From contig CM019709.1 in assembly GCA_009760885.1 (NCBI GenBank), forward strand, positions 31,239,713-31,303,712: 64,000 bases of DNA, read 5' to 3'. Shown piece by piece: positions 1-9,050 of this stretch. A program made the translations under genes and the position numbers. The notes below the pieces were generated by a model. It was not told where the DNA came from, did not search any database, and was given only the letters and a program-made list of their open reading frames with translations. This DNA comes from Achatina immaculata (lineage: Eukaryota > Mollusca > Gastropoda > Stylommatophora > Achatinidae). How positions within the stretch are numbered: position 1 is the stretch's first letter; each line of letters begins with the position of its first letter.

Positions 1-6
1 CACAAG
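1..6 (+). CDS. CCNDBP1: Probable 3' tip of the preceding CCNDBP1-like exon
   Basis: The window opens with CACAAG followed by GTATAA. If the GT at 7-8 is a donor, the last codons read ?CA CAA G, giving Gln plus the first base of a glycine codon. The exon at 1330 starts with GT, which completes GGT. The join would read Q-G-V-T-L, matching the QGITL stretch of vertebrate CCNDBP1 at the same place. Only six bases are visible, so this rests on phase and three or four residues; GTATAA is an acceptable but not strong donor. Confidence 0.42.
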
Positions 7-129
7 GTATAAAGTCAAGTCATTTCTATTGGTTGTGGATTGTCTGATGAATGTTATCTTTAGTTGCCTGGAAGTGAATTGCTGTAACTGTATAAAACGA
101 TGTTAAGAGAAGCAGCTGGAGCATTCAGC

Positions 130-515
130 AGCATCTTTTTTTTTTGTGGGTTTTTTTTGCCTTTGTTTTTTGTAAAGACAAAAGAAAAGGTAAAAATAGC
201 CATTTTTTCCCCTGAGAAGACAAAAGAAATAGTAAAAATAGCCCATTTTCTGTAAAAGTAGTAGAAAAGATAAAAGCCCTTTTCTGTAAAGACAAACAAA
301 GGTAAAAAGCCCTTTTCGCATAAAGACAAAAGAAAAGGTCAAAAAAGCTTTTTCCCATAAAGACAAAAGTTTAAAAAAATAGCCCTTTTTTGTAAAGATA
401 GAAATAAAAAATAGCCCTGTTTGTAAAGATATAAGAAAAGGTAAAAAATACCCCTTTTTCTGTAAAGATGAAAGAAAAAATAAAATAGCACTTTTTCTGT
501 AATGACAAAAGAAAA
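130..515. repeat. Degenerate A-rich tandem repeat, unit about 37-45 bp
   Basis: About nine imperfect copies of a unit containing taaagacaaaagaaaaggta followed by an aaaatagccc-tttt stretch. It gives overlapping spurious minus-strand reading frames rich in F, K and Y. It lies in the first intron seen here. The copies are too diverged for a firm period. Confidence 0.75.
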
Positions 516-685
516 TGAGACATTATTAACACAGCCACCAAATATTTTCATATCCTTCAGCATCAACTCTGAGATAGCTGATAAGCTTATTAAACATGTT
601 GACTTCTTTCACTTTGTTTAGTAGTATCTATTTTTTTTTAAAAATGTATTTGCTAACATCATTAAAAAGTAAAGTAAAGATAGTC

Positions 686-943
686 CCATAGCATTTCAAA
701 TGCCGTAGGGGGTGAAGCGTTAGAGACCTCATTATGCTGGGTCATCAGCGTATGAGGTAGGGTGACCAGTTCCTTTCCTCGCTGCCTTTACTTCCCAGAT
801 TTTCTCTGGTACCCATTTTACGAGGCTGGGTCGACCTCAGGGCCGTATTGGTCGGAAAAAAAAATCCCGCTCAGCTGGGGATTCGAACCCTCGACCATTT
901 GGTTGCTAGACGAGTGCTCTAACCACTACGCTAGCCGGCAGAT
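686..943 (-). mobile_element. tRNA-derived SINE
   Basis: On the minus strand the tRNA-like head carries a box A sequence (TAGCGTAGTGGTTAGAGC, about 918-935) and a perfect box B core GGGTTCGAAT at 881-890. The body follows with an A/T run and a CCAGCCTCGTAAAATGGGTA-like segment shared with the SINEs near 6.1-6.6 kb and 48.5 kb. The 3' end is near 686. It cannot be a tRNA gene because no acceptor stem closes. Confidence 0.8.
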
Positions 944-1329
944 AATCTAAACATTGTATAAACATTTTAAAGCATTTTGTTTTGTTTCAGTTTCTCATTA
1001 TGTTAATTGTTACAGTACAGCTAACTTATTTATAGAATTACTTCTTGTTGTGTGTGTACATATTTTGAATGATATTAGAGAGAAAAATGGGTAATTCTTT
1101 TCTGTTAATATAGGAAATAAGATGATAGTTTCCAAATCTTATCCGTTATGAACACATTTTCAGACACAAATAACGATGATTTGATATTGAAGTTGAAATA
1201 TGTTTATATAACAATCAAGTACAAAGAATGGGATGAAGATCTTTTTCTTAAATATTGAATGTTGGTGTGGGAAAAGAAAAAAAAAAAAGGTAATTAATAT
1301 TTCAAGTGCTTGATGTATCATCTCTGCAG

Positions 1330-1429
1330 GTGTGACACTCCACTCCTGCCTTCAGCAGACTGTGCTTCAGGTCCTGGCCAACCTGCATGGCTTCACATCC
1401 TCCTTGTCTGCATGCGTCGTGTCAGAGAG
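1330..1429 (+). CDS. CCNDBP1: CCNDBP1-like internal exon (cyclin-D1-binding protein 1 / GCIP)
   Basis: A 100-nt exon bounded by tctctgcag (acceptor AG at 1328-1329) and GAGAG|gtaaac (donor GT at 1430-1431). It starts in the last two bases of a glycine codon and reads G-VTLHSCLQQTVLQVLANLHG then FTSSLSACVVSE, ending with AG of a split codon. It aligns with the GITLRKLVRGATLDIVDGMA helix of human CCNDBP1, a helical protein that binds cyclin D1 and HLH proteins and is linked to cell-cycle restraint. An ATG-started ORF at 1387-1722 in another frame reads into the intron and is not coding. Confidence 0.82.
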
Positions 1430-2069
1430 GTAAACTTTGGTTGTATCCACTTCTGTGTTGGAGGATGGGAGTAAGGAACTCAGTTTCTCAGACTGAACAG
1501 TATTTTTTTTTTAACTCTTCCTGTGCCAGAGGAAGAAATGTGGAATTTCAGATGGGTGCCAGAGTAAAAGCGCGGGTCTTGATCTGTATAGGGGGTATAA
1601 TTGTAAAATGGAATGGAAAACAGTATTTCCATGTACTTCCGTGTACTTATTATGTTTCAAAGTATGAAAATTTCATAAATGCAGAGTTTTTTAGGAAAAA
1701 AGAAGTAATGTCATGTTTTTAGACAATGACTGTGCCCAGCTCACCATCAGCTAGGTCTAGATCTACACTACTTACCATCTGAGATGTCTAGATCTACTTG
1801 TCGATCTCATATTGTGATTCTGTGTTGCATTCTCGCTAAATTAATGTCTAAAATAACCTCCTAACTACTTCTCCAGTCATCTAAATATGTTTAGATCTAC
1901 TTGGGATACATTCAAGAGCAGTGGGGTGGTCACAGGCCATGTCCATACCCCTATCTACATCATCAAAAATTTTCAATTGATGTCCAATCATAGAGAAAGA
2001 CAGAAAGAGAAGTTACTGGATAGGCTGTCAGTGTGGCTAGGAAGAAAGTCACCGGTGGAGCTTATAATC

Positions 2070-2169
2070 AACTTGCCATTGCAAGCTGTGATTACTTGCC
2101 AATGCAAGCTGTGATTACTTGCCAATGCAAGCTGTGATTACTTGCCATTGCAATCTGTGATTACTTGCC
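2070..2169. repeat. Short minisatellite, 23-bp unit, about four copies
   Basis: The unit acttgccaatgcaagctgtg-att is repeated with few changes (ttgccattgc in the outer copies). It lies about 150 bp upstream of the NAG-repeat acceptor at 2313. Confidence 0.85.
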
Positions 2170-2313
2170 CTCCGCTAGAGAGATCTAGAAAAGCATTTGC
2201 TGTGAGCGCACACAGCACAGTCATTTCCTGTAACATTGCCCCACTTTTTTTTGCTTTTACTTTACACAAACATAGGAAGTGAGAACAAACACTGAATAAA
2301 TATCTCTTAACAG

Positions 2314-2378
2314 CCACAGCAGCAGGCTTCAGTGGACAGGCGGGATTTGGGAAGCTGTTGACTTCACCTTGCTCAAGG
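2314..2378 (+). CDS. CCNDBP1: CCNDBP1-like internal exon with ambiguous NAG-repeat acceptor
   Basis: In the frame fixed by the previous exon this reads S-HSSRLQWTGGIWEAVDFTLLK and ends with one base (G) before gtagga. The WTGGIWEAV stretch matches the YNSVWVACQQMP region of human CCNDBP1. The acceptor is uncertain: AG dinucleotides lie at 2312-2313, 2318-2319, 2321-2322 and 2324-2325. The first follows the best pyrimidine run (tatctcttaacag) and was chosen. All four keep the frame, so the choice only adds or removes one to four residues (H, S, S, R). Confidence 0.78.
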
Positions 2379-2512
2379 GTAGGACTTCTTTGTATAATTT
2401 TCCCGTTGTTTTGTTTGTTTCCCTTATTCTAAAATATACAATCATTTATACTCTTTCTCTTGGTTTCTGCTTGCTTATCTACATGAACATATAAGTACAA
2501 CCATACACACAC

Positions 2513-2936
2513 TTGCGAAAGCTGGAAAGCAACTAAAGAAATAGACAAGAAATTAGACTCTTTTGAAAACAAATGCCTAAGGAAAATACTCTGCATCAAG
2601 TGGAACGAATTCAAGAACAATGCAGAGGTAAGACAGATGAGCAAACAACAACCAGTCTCATGGGTGATCAGGAAAAGGAGATGGACATATGTTGGTCACA
2701 TGATGAGAAGAAACAACCACAGAATCCTAAAACAACCTATCAAGTGGAACACAACAGGCCAAAGAAAAAGAGGCAGACCGCGTGAAATTCTGAAGAGAAC
2801 ATTGTTAAGAGAGGCCAAATTAACAGGCATAAAATCCCTTGATGAGGTTGAAAAGCTCACCGAAAACAGGAAAAATTGGCGAACTACCTTGTGAGCCTTA
2901 TGTGACATTTAACGCCACGGAAGGATATAAGATAGG
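2513..2936 (+). mobile_element. LINE family C (Nimb/I-like) 5'-truncated 3' end, with target-site duplication
   Basis: Encodes the post-RT C-terminus in broken frames: KKLDSFENKCLRKIL, then QPVSWVIRKRRWTYVGHMMR and GRPREILKRTLLREAKLTG, matching the family C copy at 16998-19356. The tail is ggatataagatagg. A 10-bp direct repeat ATACACACAC flanks it (2503-2512 and 2937-2946), as target-primed insertion predicts. The frames are interrupted, so no protein is expected. Confidence 0.85.
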
Positions 2937-3221
2937 ATACACACACATGAAAGGATAGATGCATAAATACAGCACTTATTTGTATGTTAACCGTATGCTT
3001 CATAAGTCAGTCACAAAACTCTCAGTTAAAGAAAGCAGTTTACTCCAAAGACCATCAAAGGAAGTGACCCTGTGAAACAAGCGTTCTGATCCACAAAAGT
3101 CTTGACACTCTGAAGGGAGTTGGCCTCATGTAAGTCATGACTTCCAGGGGGGTTTTGACCATCATCCTAAGGGCATAAAGTTTCAAATTTTCAATTTTCA
3201 AGAGCTCAGCTAGTGGAGGCA

Positions 3222-3526
3222 GAAGACATGTAGCTTCTTATACATAACACCATAGAGAACATGTAGCTTCTTATACATAACACAATAGAGAACATGTAGC
3301 TTCTTATACATAACACCATAGAGAACATGTAGCTTCTTATACATAGCACCATAGTGAACATGTAGTTTCTTATACATAGCACCATAGAGAACATATAGCT
3401 TCTTATACATAACACCATAGTGAACATGTAGCTTCTTATACATAACACCATAGAGAACATGTAGCTTCTTATACATAACACCATAGAGAACATGTAGCTT
3501 CTTATACATAACACCATAGAGAACAC
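3222..3526. repeat. Minisatellite, 33-bp unit, about nine copies
   Basis: Unit agaacatgtagcttcttata then cataacaccatag. Because 33 is a multiple of three, two minus-strand frames stay open as 11-residue repeats (MFSMVLCIRSY and HVLYGVMYKKL). These are by-products of the period, not protein evidence. Confidence 0.95.
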
Positions 3527-3984
3527 TCATTTCAAATGTACCAGTTCTGTAAAACAAATGAAGAGGTCAGAGGGATCCAGCCTTAAGCTGATTTGGCCAT
3601 AAGTTGGTCTCTGCAGGTGGAGGTTGACACTAAGTGCAGCGCATTACTGTAAAATGTTAGAAGATGAATAGACATGTTTAATATCACTTCAAAATACTAA
3701 CATTATTATAACATGTTACAAGATGATTAGACATGTTTAATATCACTTCAAATTACAGAGAGAATACAAATTATCACAGTAACTTTGTGGAAATTCATCA
3801 CAAAATATGAATCACAGCACATCAAATAAAGAATATTATGGTAATAACTTTTCTGTTGATACACAAAAATGCAAATACACCCACTTGCACACATTTTGTC
3901 CCCACTAAATGATGATGTGGTGGATTTATGCCATATGTAGAACAACAGATGTTTGTAATTAATCATAAAATGAATGACAACATA

Positions 3985-4212
3985 TTAAACGATCCCATGG
4001 GACCTCGGACATATGTAGAAATGGCTGTACCGACAAAATGACAACCCAGCACCTGTTACAGGACTGCCCTTCATTTGAAGAATCAAGATGGCGCTTTTGG
4101 CCATCACCTGTACCAATCCATGACAAGCTGTATGGTGATCTTAACAGCCTAAGACAGATGTCGGCATTCTTCAAAGATATCCAGGCTGAAAGTATTTAAA
4201 GAAGAAGAAATG
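3985..4212 (+). mobile_element. Jockey-like LINE 3' end, C-terminal zinc-knuckle-like region
   Basis: Plus-strand translation gives MTTQHLLQDCPSFEESRWRF then WPSPVPIHDKLYGDLNSLRQ, ending at TAA before a gaagaagaa tail. QHLLQDCP followed by a W-P block is typical of the C-terminus of Jockey-type elements with RNase H; the element at 9050-13605 has the equivalent QTVENILQNCTNY. The 5' boundary is not clear. Confidence 0.7.
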
Positions 4213-4239
4213 GCTGTACCTCAGATTAAGCCATGAGTC

Positions 4240-4470
4240 AGCATAACTCAGCCAGTCGTAAGTCAGCATAACTCGGCCAGTCATAAGTCAGCATAACTCA
4301 GCCACTCATAAGTCAGCATAACTCGGCCAGTCGTAAGTCAGCATAACTTGGCCAGTCATAAGTCAGCATAACTCGGCCAGTCATAAGTCAGCATAACTCA
4401 GCCAGTCATAAGTCAGCATAACTCGGCCAGTCGTAAGTCAGCATAACTCGGCCAGTCATAAGTCAGCATA
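4240..4470. repeat. Minisatellite, 25-bp unit, about nine copies
   Basis: Unit gtcagcataactcggccagt-cataa with variants actcag/actcgg and cagtcg/cagtca. It ends about 150 bp upstream of the exon at 4622. Confidence 0.93.
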
Positions 4471-4621
4471 CAACTAATTGAGAGAATTTATTTGATAATA
4501 TTGAACACCCAAAAGAGGGAAGCTGTGACAGACTGAACAGATGAAAAATGGATGAGTCTGACAAATAATCTGTTATTAACTAACATGTGTTTCCGAACTC
4601 AGTGATTCTGTGATTTTTCAG

Positions 4622-4698
4622 ACAACAAGGACTGCACATTGAAGAGACTGAAAGAAGCTGCAGACCTGGTCCAGGATGCACTTGGGGAAATGGAAGAG
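4622..4698 (+). CDS. CCNDBP1: CCNDBP1-like internal exon (DNK...EMEE helix)
   Basis: Acceptor gatttttcag ends at 4621 and donor GAG|gtaaat starts at 4699. The exon supplies two bases to complete GAC and then 25 codons: DNKDCTLKRLKEAADLVQDA then LGEMEE. Human CCNDBP1 has RDNKAAALLMLTKNVDFVKD then AHEEMEQ at the same point, so the DNK start, the hydrophobic spacing and the EME end all match. It ends in phase 0. The minus-strand reading frame across this stretch is a shadow. Confidence 0.88.
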
Positions 4699-4894
4699 GT
4701 AAATGATTTTCTCCGAGTCCGTTTGGTCATATTTTAAACCCAGTAACAGTAGTTCTGGAACAGGCTTAGAAATTGATAAAGAAGGTATAGCAGCACTGTG
4801 AGAGCACGGTGACCCTGAATTCATCAAAATAATCACTTAAGTAGGTCAGGGTCGTTACTCTCCATTTTGTCCTCAATGTCAGTGTCCATCTTTA

Positions 4895-5090
4895 TCTCAT
4901 TCTGAACCTTAAGTGCCCAAGCCACATGGGACTTCCACAAGGGTTTTCCCACAAATGCCTGTCCTTCACCTTTCCTTCTGTTTTTGGCCAGGTGAGGTCT
5001 CTATTGCTCAGCATCCTCTCTGCTGTTCTTCTCCATGTCTCCTTCGGTCTACCCTTACTCCTGTTCACCTGCGGTGTCCAGCTCAAGTGT
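4895..5090 (-). mobile_element. LINE family A 3' fragment
   Basis: On the minus strand it encodes LSWTPQVNRSKGRPKETWRR and NRDLTWPKTEGKVKDRHLW, then ENPCGSPMWLGHLRF. This is the C-terminal tail of the family A reverse transcriptase seen at 6937-7337. It is diverged relative to the other copies. Confidence 0.8.
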
Positions 5091-5221
5091 AATGTCAGAA
5101 ACAATCCTCCTCTTCCATGTCTAGACATGTACAGCAAAATTATATAAACATGTAAATTTTTACAAATAAGAAACAACAAGTCTATTGTAAAGTAAAGTAA
5201 CAACACGGTGCTGTATGGCTA

Positions 5222-5282
5222 GATGTTCTTCTTCATCTTCAGCTTTCCAAGCCATTAAGGCTCATTGTTGCAGGTTACACCT
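5222..5282 (-). mobile_element. LINE family F 3' terminal fragment
   Basis: The reverse complement reads caatgagccttaatggcttg then gaaagctgaagatgaagaag, matching the end of the family F element at 20095-20890 and its GAAGAAG tail. Only about 60 bp remain. Confidence 0.6.
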
Positions 5283-5324
5283 TAAAGAGAAAAAATCATA
5301 GAACTTTTAGACAATCACATTGGT

Positions 5325-5600
5325 GATCCTTATCGTCCTTCTATCCTCGACTTCGTTACTCGTGTCCAGGGCAAAGGTCGTCAACAAGGCCTCTCCATTT
5401 ATTTCTGTCCTGGGCTGTTTTTTTTTTTTTTCTGTTCGTCTCCAGGTGTAGTCGATCTTTTTTTTTTTTTTCTTTTTATCTCTGCTTCAGGGCTCTTTCG
5501 CCAGATGTTTCTAGGTCTTCCTTATTTCCTTTTTTTTTTTTCCTCTGGGGATTCCAGGTGAGAGCTTGTCTGGTGCCTTAACCACGAGCTGTCTGAAAGT
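5325..5600 (-). mobile_element. LINE RT C-terminal relic with T/A-run expansions
   Basis: Minus-strand translation in pieces gives GRPRNIWRKSPEAEI and AQDRNKWRGLVDDLCPGHE, the usual C-terminal end of I/Nimb-type reverse transcriptases. Three long T runs on the plus strand split the segments, so it is an old relic. Confidence 0.6.
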
Positions 5601-6109
5601 GCTTTGTCTGTGATTTTTTTTTCCCCCCCAAGGTCTAACCATACATCACTGTGTTCTATTACATCATTATATAGTGCATAAGAATAACAAGATAGACAGG
5701 CTGCTACATGGCACGGAACAAAATCTTTCTAGATCTACAGTGTAAAAAGTGATTCTATTATTAAAATTTAAAAATTAAAGACTTCACTTATGTGGAGCAC
5801 ATGTGTTTAATGATTAATTTCAGCACAGCTGTGCCATTCAAACAGCTCACATTCTAAGTCCATAAGATCTTTCTGTTGTTAGCGTACAGACAGAAGACAG
5901 ATCTGTGGGAATTCTGGTTTAAATGGTTGTACCAGTGTTTTGTTGTAAGTAAATCATCAAGAAAGGGTTGATAACAGTGGACTGTAACAGTGGGCCAAGA
6001 TTGCTCTTCAAAGCACTGAGAATCATGAATATCTGCCTGCAAGACAAGTGTATTATTCACATGTAGAGCAGTTTTTTTTTGTTTTTTTTTTTGTAATATG
6101 TATACAGGT

Positions 6110-6385
6110 AAGGACGGTTTGGTTAGCTGAGTGGTTAGGCACTCAGTTTACAAATCCGGTGGTACTGGGTTCAGTCCCAGAAGTGGGGATTTTTTTTCTG
6201 GTACATGCCAAAAAAGGCCCCGGGGTTCACCCAGCCTCTAAAAAAGGGTACCGGAGAAATCTGGGAAGGTTAATGTGGACAGGCATAATGCTGACCATAT
6301 CACATTTTCATGTGCCAAAGGTCATGGGAAATACAGGCCTAACACTATATCCCCAATATGCCTTAATGGCATGAAAACGGGAATT
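6110..6385 (+). mobile_element. tRNA-derived SINE, left arm of an inverted pair
   Basis: Box A (ttagctgagtggttagg, 6122-6138) and box B (gggttcagtcc, 6167-6177) are followed by the shared body (gggttcacccagcctctaaa, then gggtaccggagaaatctggg) and a tail with gcctaacactatatcccc and atgccttaatggcatg. It faces a minus-strand copy at 6415-6641. Confidence 0.85.
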
Positions 6386-6414
6386 TTACCTCACATACAG
6401 GTAAAAGTAAAATT

Positions 6415-6641
6415 GTGTTTCCATGCCATTAAGGCATGTGGTGTTAGGCCCACCAACACCTTCAGCCCATGAAAGTCTGATGTGGTCACTACCACGCCTG
6501 GCCGCATTTACCTTCCCAGATTTCTCCGGTACCCTTTTTTTAGAGGCTGGGTGAACCCCGGGGCCTTTTTGGTGTAGTGGTACCAGAAAAAATTCCCTAC
6601 TGCTGGGACTTGAACCCAGCACCACCAGATTAGTAGACAGG
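6415..6641 (-). mobile_element. tRNA-derived SINE, right arm of an inverted pair, head truncated
   Basis: The reverse complement contains box B (GCTGGGTTCAAGTCCCAGC, 6601-6619) and the same body and tail as the neighbour at 6110-6385. Box A is missing, so the tRNA head is truncated. The two tails are separated by about 30 bp. Confidence 0.82.
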
Positions 6642-6694
6642 GTTATCAGAAATATGTACATACCAAAGTATATTTTAATCTACACATGGCTGCT

Positions 6695-6878
6695 GTGGTA
6701 AACTCAAGGTAAAAGAAAGAGGGGCAGGCCATTGGAGACACACAGTACAGGAAGAACTCAAGAAAGCAGGAAAGACATGGTATGAGGTATCCCAACTTGC
6801 TCAATACAGGACTGGCTAGAGAACCTTTGTTGATGCATTATGTTGTATTGGGAGTACAGAGGACATGATGATGATGTG
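6695..6878 (+). mobile_element. LINE RT 3' end with (GAT)n tail (family M)
   Basis: Plus-strand pieces read KRKRGRPLETHSTG, then KKAGKTWYEVSQLAQYRTGW and FVDALCCIGSTED before gatgatgatg. GRP plus a W-rich end and a GAT tail fit the C-terminus of an I/Nimb-type element. It is frameshifted and short. Confidence 0.6.
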
Positions 6879-6936
6879 GTAAAAGCTGTGATGACTTACA
6901 AGGGTAGATTATTTTTAAATGGCTAAGAGTGAATGT

Positions 6937-7337
6937 AAAACCATAGAAAACAAGTTGAATTCTTTCCAGACTAAATGTTTACGAAGAATTAGAAAGATAT
7001 TTTGGCCAAACACCATAAGAAATAACATCTTATTGGCAGAAATGCAGATGAAGCCATTGACAACAATTATTGAGGAAAGACGATGGCGATGGTTGGGACA
7101 TGTGTTCCGAATGACTGATAACTCACTACCAAAAATAGTACTAAGATGGACACCACAGGGGAACAGAAGTAAGGGTAGACCAAAAGAGACATGGAGAAGA
7201 ACAACAGAAAGGATGTTGAGCAATAGAGGGCTCACCTGGGCAAGAGCAGAAAAAAAGGCGAAGGACAGGCATTTGTGGAAAACCCTTGCGGAAGCCCCAT
7301 GTGCCCTGGGCACTTAAGGTTCAGAGAGAGAGAGAGA
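6937..7337 (+). mobile_element. LINE family A (Nimb/I-like) 5'-truncated copy with open C-terminal frame
   Basis: A frame open across the fragment to the stop at 7315 encodes TIENKLNSFQTKCLRRIRKI, then RRWRWLGHVFRMTD, SKGRPKETWRRTTERMLSNR and DRHLWKTLAEAPCALGT. This is the conserved post-RT tail of a non-LTR retrotransposon, in families often annotated as endonuclease-reverse transcriptase. The 3' tail is an (AG)n run. An 11-bp near-perfect target-site duplication flanks it: agagtgaatgt at 6926-6936 and agagtggatgt at 7338-7348. It is 5'-truncated and inactive. Confidence 0.88.
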
Positions 7338-7693
7338 AGAGTGGATGTGATGTTTTGATTTAATACAAGAGCATACAGAATGAAACACAGATGAAGAGAA
7401 AAGCTTGACTGCATGTAGGAAAAAAAAGGAAGATATTGTAGTGTTTAAAAGAGGAAAAAATGCCTAGTTTATTGTTTTGTGGATTTTGGTGGGTGAAATA
7501 AATTGTCACATGGCTGTCCCATCAAGGCAACATGGAACTGATGCAGGACATTCTGATACATTACTGCGCTTGAAGTTAATGGTGAACCACATAAGGAAAC
7601 TGATAAAGTATTTGTGTAGTGAACCACATAAGAAAAACTATATAAATTATTTGTGTATATGACCATGGGGGAAGAGTCAGACATAACAGATTA

Positions 7694-7744
7694 ACAGTGG
7701 TGGTGGTGGTGGTGGTGGTAGTGGTGGTGGTGGTGGTGGTAGTG
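7694..7744. repeat. (GGT)n microsatellite
   Basis: About 15 GGT units with two GTAGTGGTG interruptions, roughly 115 bp upstream of the exon at 7859. Confidence 0.95.
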
Positions 7745-7858
7745 GATCTTTCTGTACTCTGAGCTAGAAGCTCCAGACAGCTGATGTCATAGTGGAGAAC
7801 TCTGATGAGTTAGCTCTGATATGGGATTTCTTCTCTTTTTTTTTTTCTACCAACAAAG

Positions 7859-7969
7859 GCTATGGAGAATGAGGGACAGGTTGATGAGTTCCTGCTGGAT
7901 TCGGAGAAGTCTAATGCGGATGTCTGGTCTGAGCAGGATAAGCTTGTGGTCGCATCCTGCAAGGGTTTG
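7859..7969 (+). CDS. CCNDBP1: CCNDBP1-like internal exon (acidic linker and WSEQD motif)
   Basis: A 111-nt phase-0 exon of 37 codons. The acceptor is a long T-rich tract ending caacaaag at 7858; the donor is TTG|gtaagt at 7970. It reads AMENEGQVDEFLLDSEKSNA then DVWSEQDKLVVASCKGL. The first half is acidic, as in the variable linker of human CCNDBP1, and the second half matches LYWSEDDQELIIPCLAL. The linker is shorter than in human, so the protein would be somewhat shorter than the usual 360 residues. Confidence 0.9.
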
Positions 7970-8099
7970 GTAAGTTGATAAGCATAAAGAAACTGTGACA
8001 CTTAATATTTGTTATTTACTTTATATAGTCTTTCATTTCTTGACTCTGGGGAAGGGGGAGGTGCACCACAGAGATATTGTACTCAGGTTGAATAACACA

Positions 8100-9050
8100 G
8101 TGGTCAGTGACCCAAAACTGAGTGCTTGCATCAGGATAGGCAAACCATAGTTGAGTGCTTGCATCAGGATAGGCAAACCATAGCTGAGTGCTTGCATTAG
8201 GATAGGCAAACCATAGCTGAGTGCTTGCATCAGGATAGGCAAACCATAGCTGAGTGCTTGCATTAGGATAGGCAAACCATAGCTGAGTGCTTGCATTAGG
8301 ATAGACAAACCATAGCTGAGTGCTTGCATTAGGATAGGCAAACCATAGCTGAGTGCTTGCATTAGGATAGGCAAACCATAGCTGAGTGCTTGCATTAGGA
8401 TAGACAAACCATAGCTGAGTGCTTGCATTAGGATAGGCAAACCATAGCTGAGTGCTTGCATTAGGGCAAACCATAGCAGAGTGCTTGCATCAGGATAGGC
8501 AAACCATAGCTGAGTGCTTGCATTAGGGCAAACCATAGCTGAGTGCTTGCATCAGGATAGGCAAACCATAGCTGAGTGCTTGCATCAGGATAGGCAAACC
8601 ATAGCTAAGTGCTTGCATTAGGGCAAACCATATCTGAGTGCTTGCATCAGGATAGGCAAACCATAGCTGAGTGCTTGCATTAGGGCAAACCATAGCTGAG
8701 TGCTTGCATCAGGATAAGCAAACCATAGCTGAGTGCTTGCATCAGGATAGGCAAACCATAGCTAAGTGCTTGCATTAGGGCAAACCATATCTGAGTGCTT
8801 GCATCAGGATAGGCAAACCATAGCTGAGTGCTTGCATCAGGATAGGCAAACCATAGCTGAGTGCTTGCATCAGGATAGACAAACCATAGCTGAGTGCTTG
8901 CATCAGGGCAAACCATAGCTGAGTGCTTGCATTAGGGCAAACCATAGCTGAGTGCTTGCATTAGGATAGGCAAACCATAGCTGAGTACTTGCATCAGGAT
9001 AGGCAAACCATAGCTGAGTGCTTGCATCAGGGCAAACCATAGTTGAGTGC
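8100..9050. repeat. Minisatellite, 33-bp unit with 28-bp variant, about 30 copies
   Basis: The unit is catagctgagtgcttgcatc then aggataggcaaac. A shorter variant lacks five bases in the middle (cattagggcaaac). Minus-strand frames stay open as YPNASTQLWFA repeats because of the 33-bp period; this is not a protein. It abuts the Jockey-like element at 9050 and may have removed that element's 5' end. Confidence 0.95.

Noticed and set aside
881..940. True tRNA gene on the minus strand
   Set aside because: Box A and B are good but the sequence continues into a shared SINE body and no acceptor stem closes; the same applies to 6122-6180, 38436-38500, 44452-44515, 48660-48720 and 61897-61955.
762..950. 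Plus-strand 62-residue ORF
   Set aside because: It lies wholly inside the minus-strand SINE.
1387..1722. Plus-strand 111-residue ORF
   Set aside because: It starts inside a CCNDBP1 exon in the wrong frame and runs into the intron.
3206..3557. Minus-strand repetitive proteins (MFSMVLCIRSY and HVLYGVMYKKL repeats)
   Set aside because: They arise because the 33-bp minisatellite period is a multiple of three; more than one frame is open and no gene signals surround them.
8016..8916. Minus-strand NASTQLWFAYP repeat proteins
   Set aside because: Same cause: a 33-bp tandem repeat with no promoter, splice or domain evidence, and it lies in an intron of the plus-strand gene.
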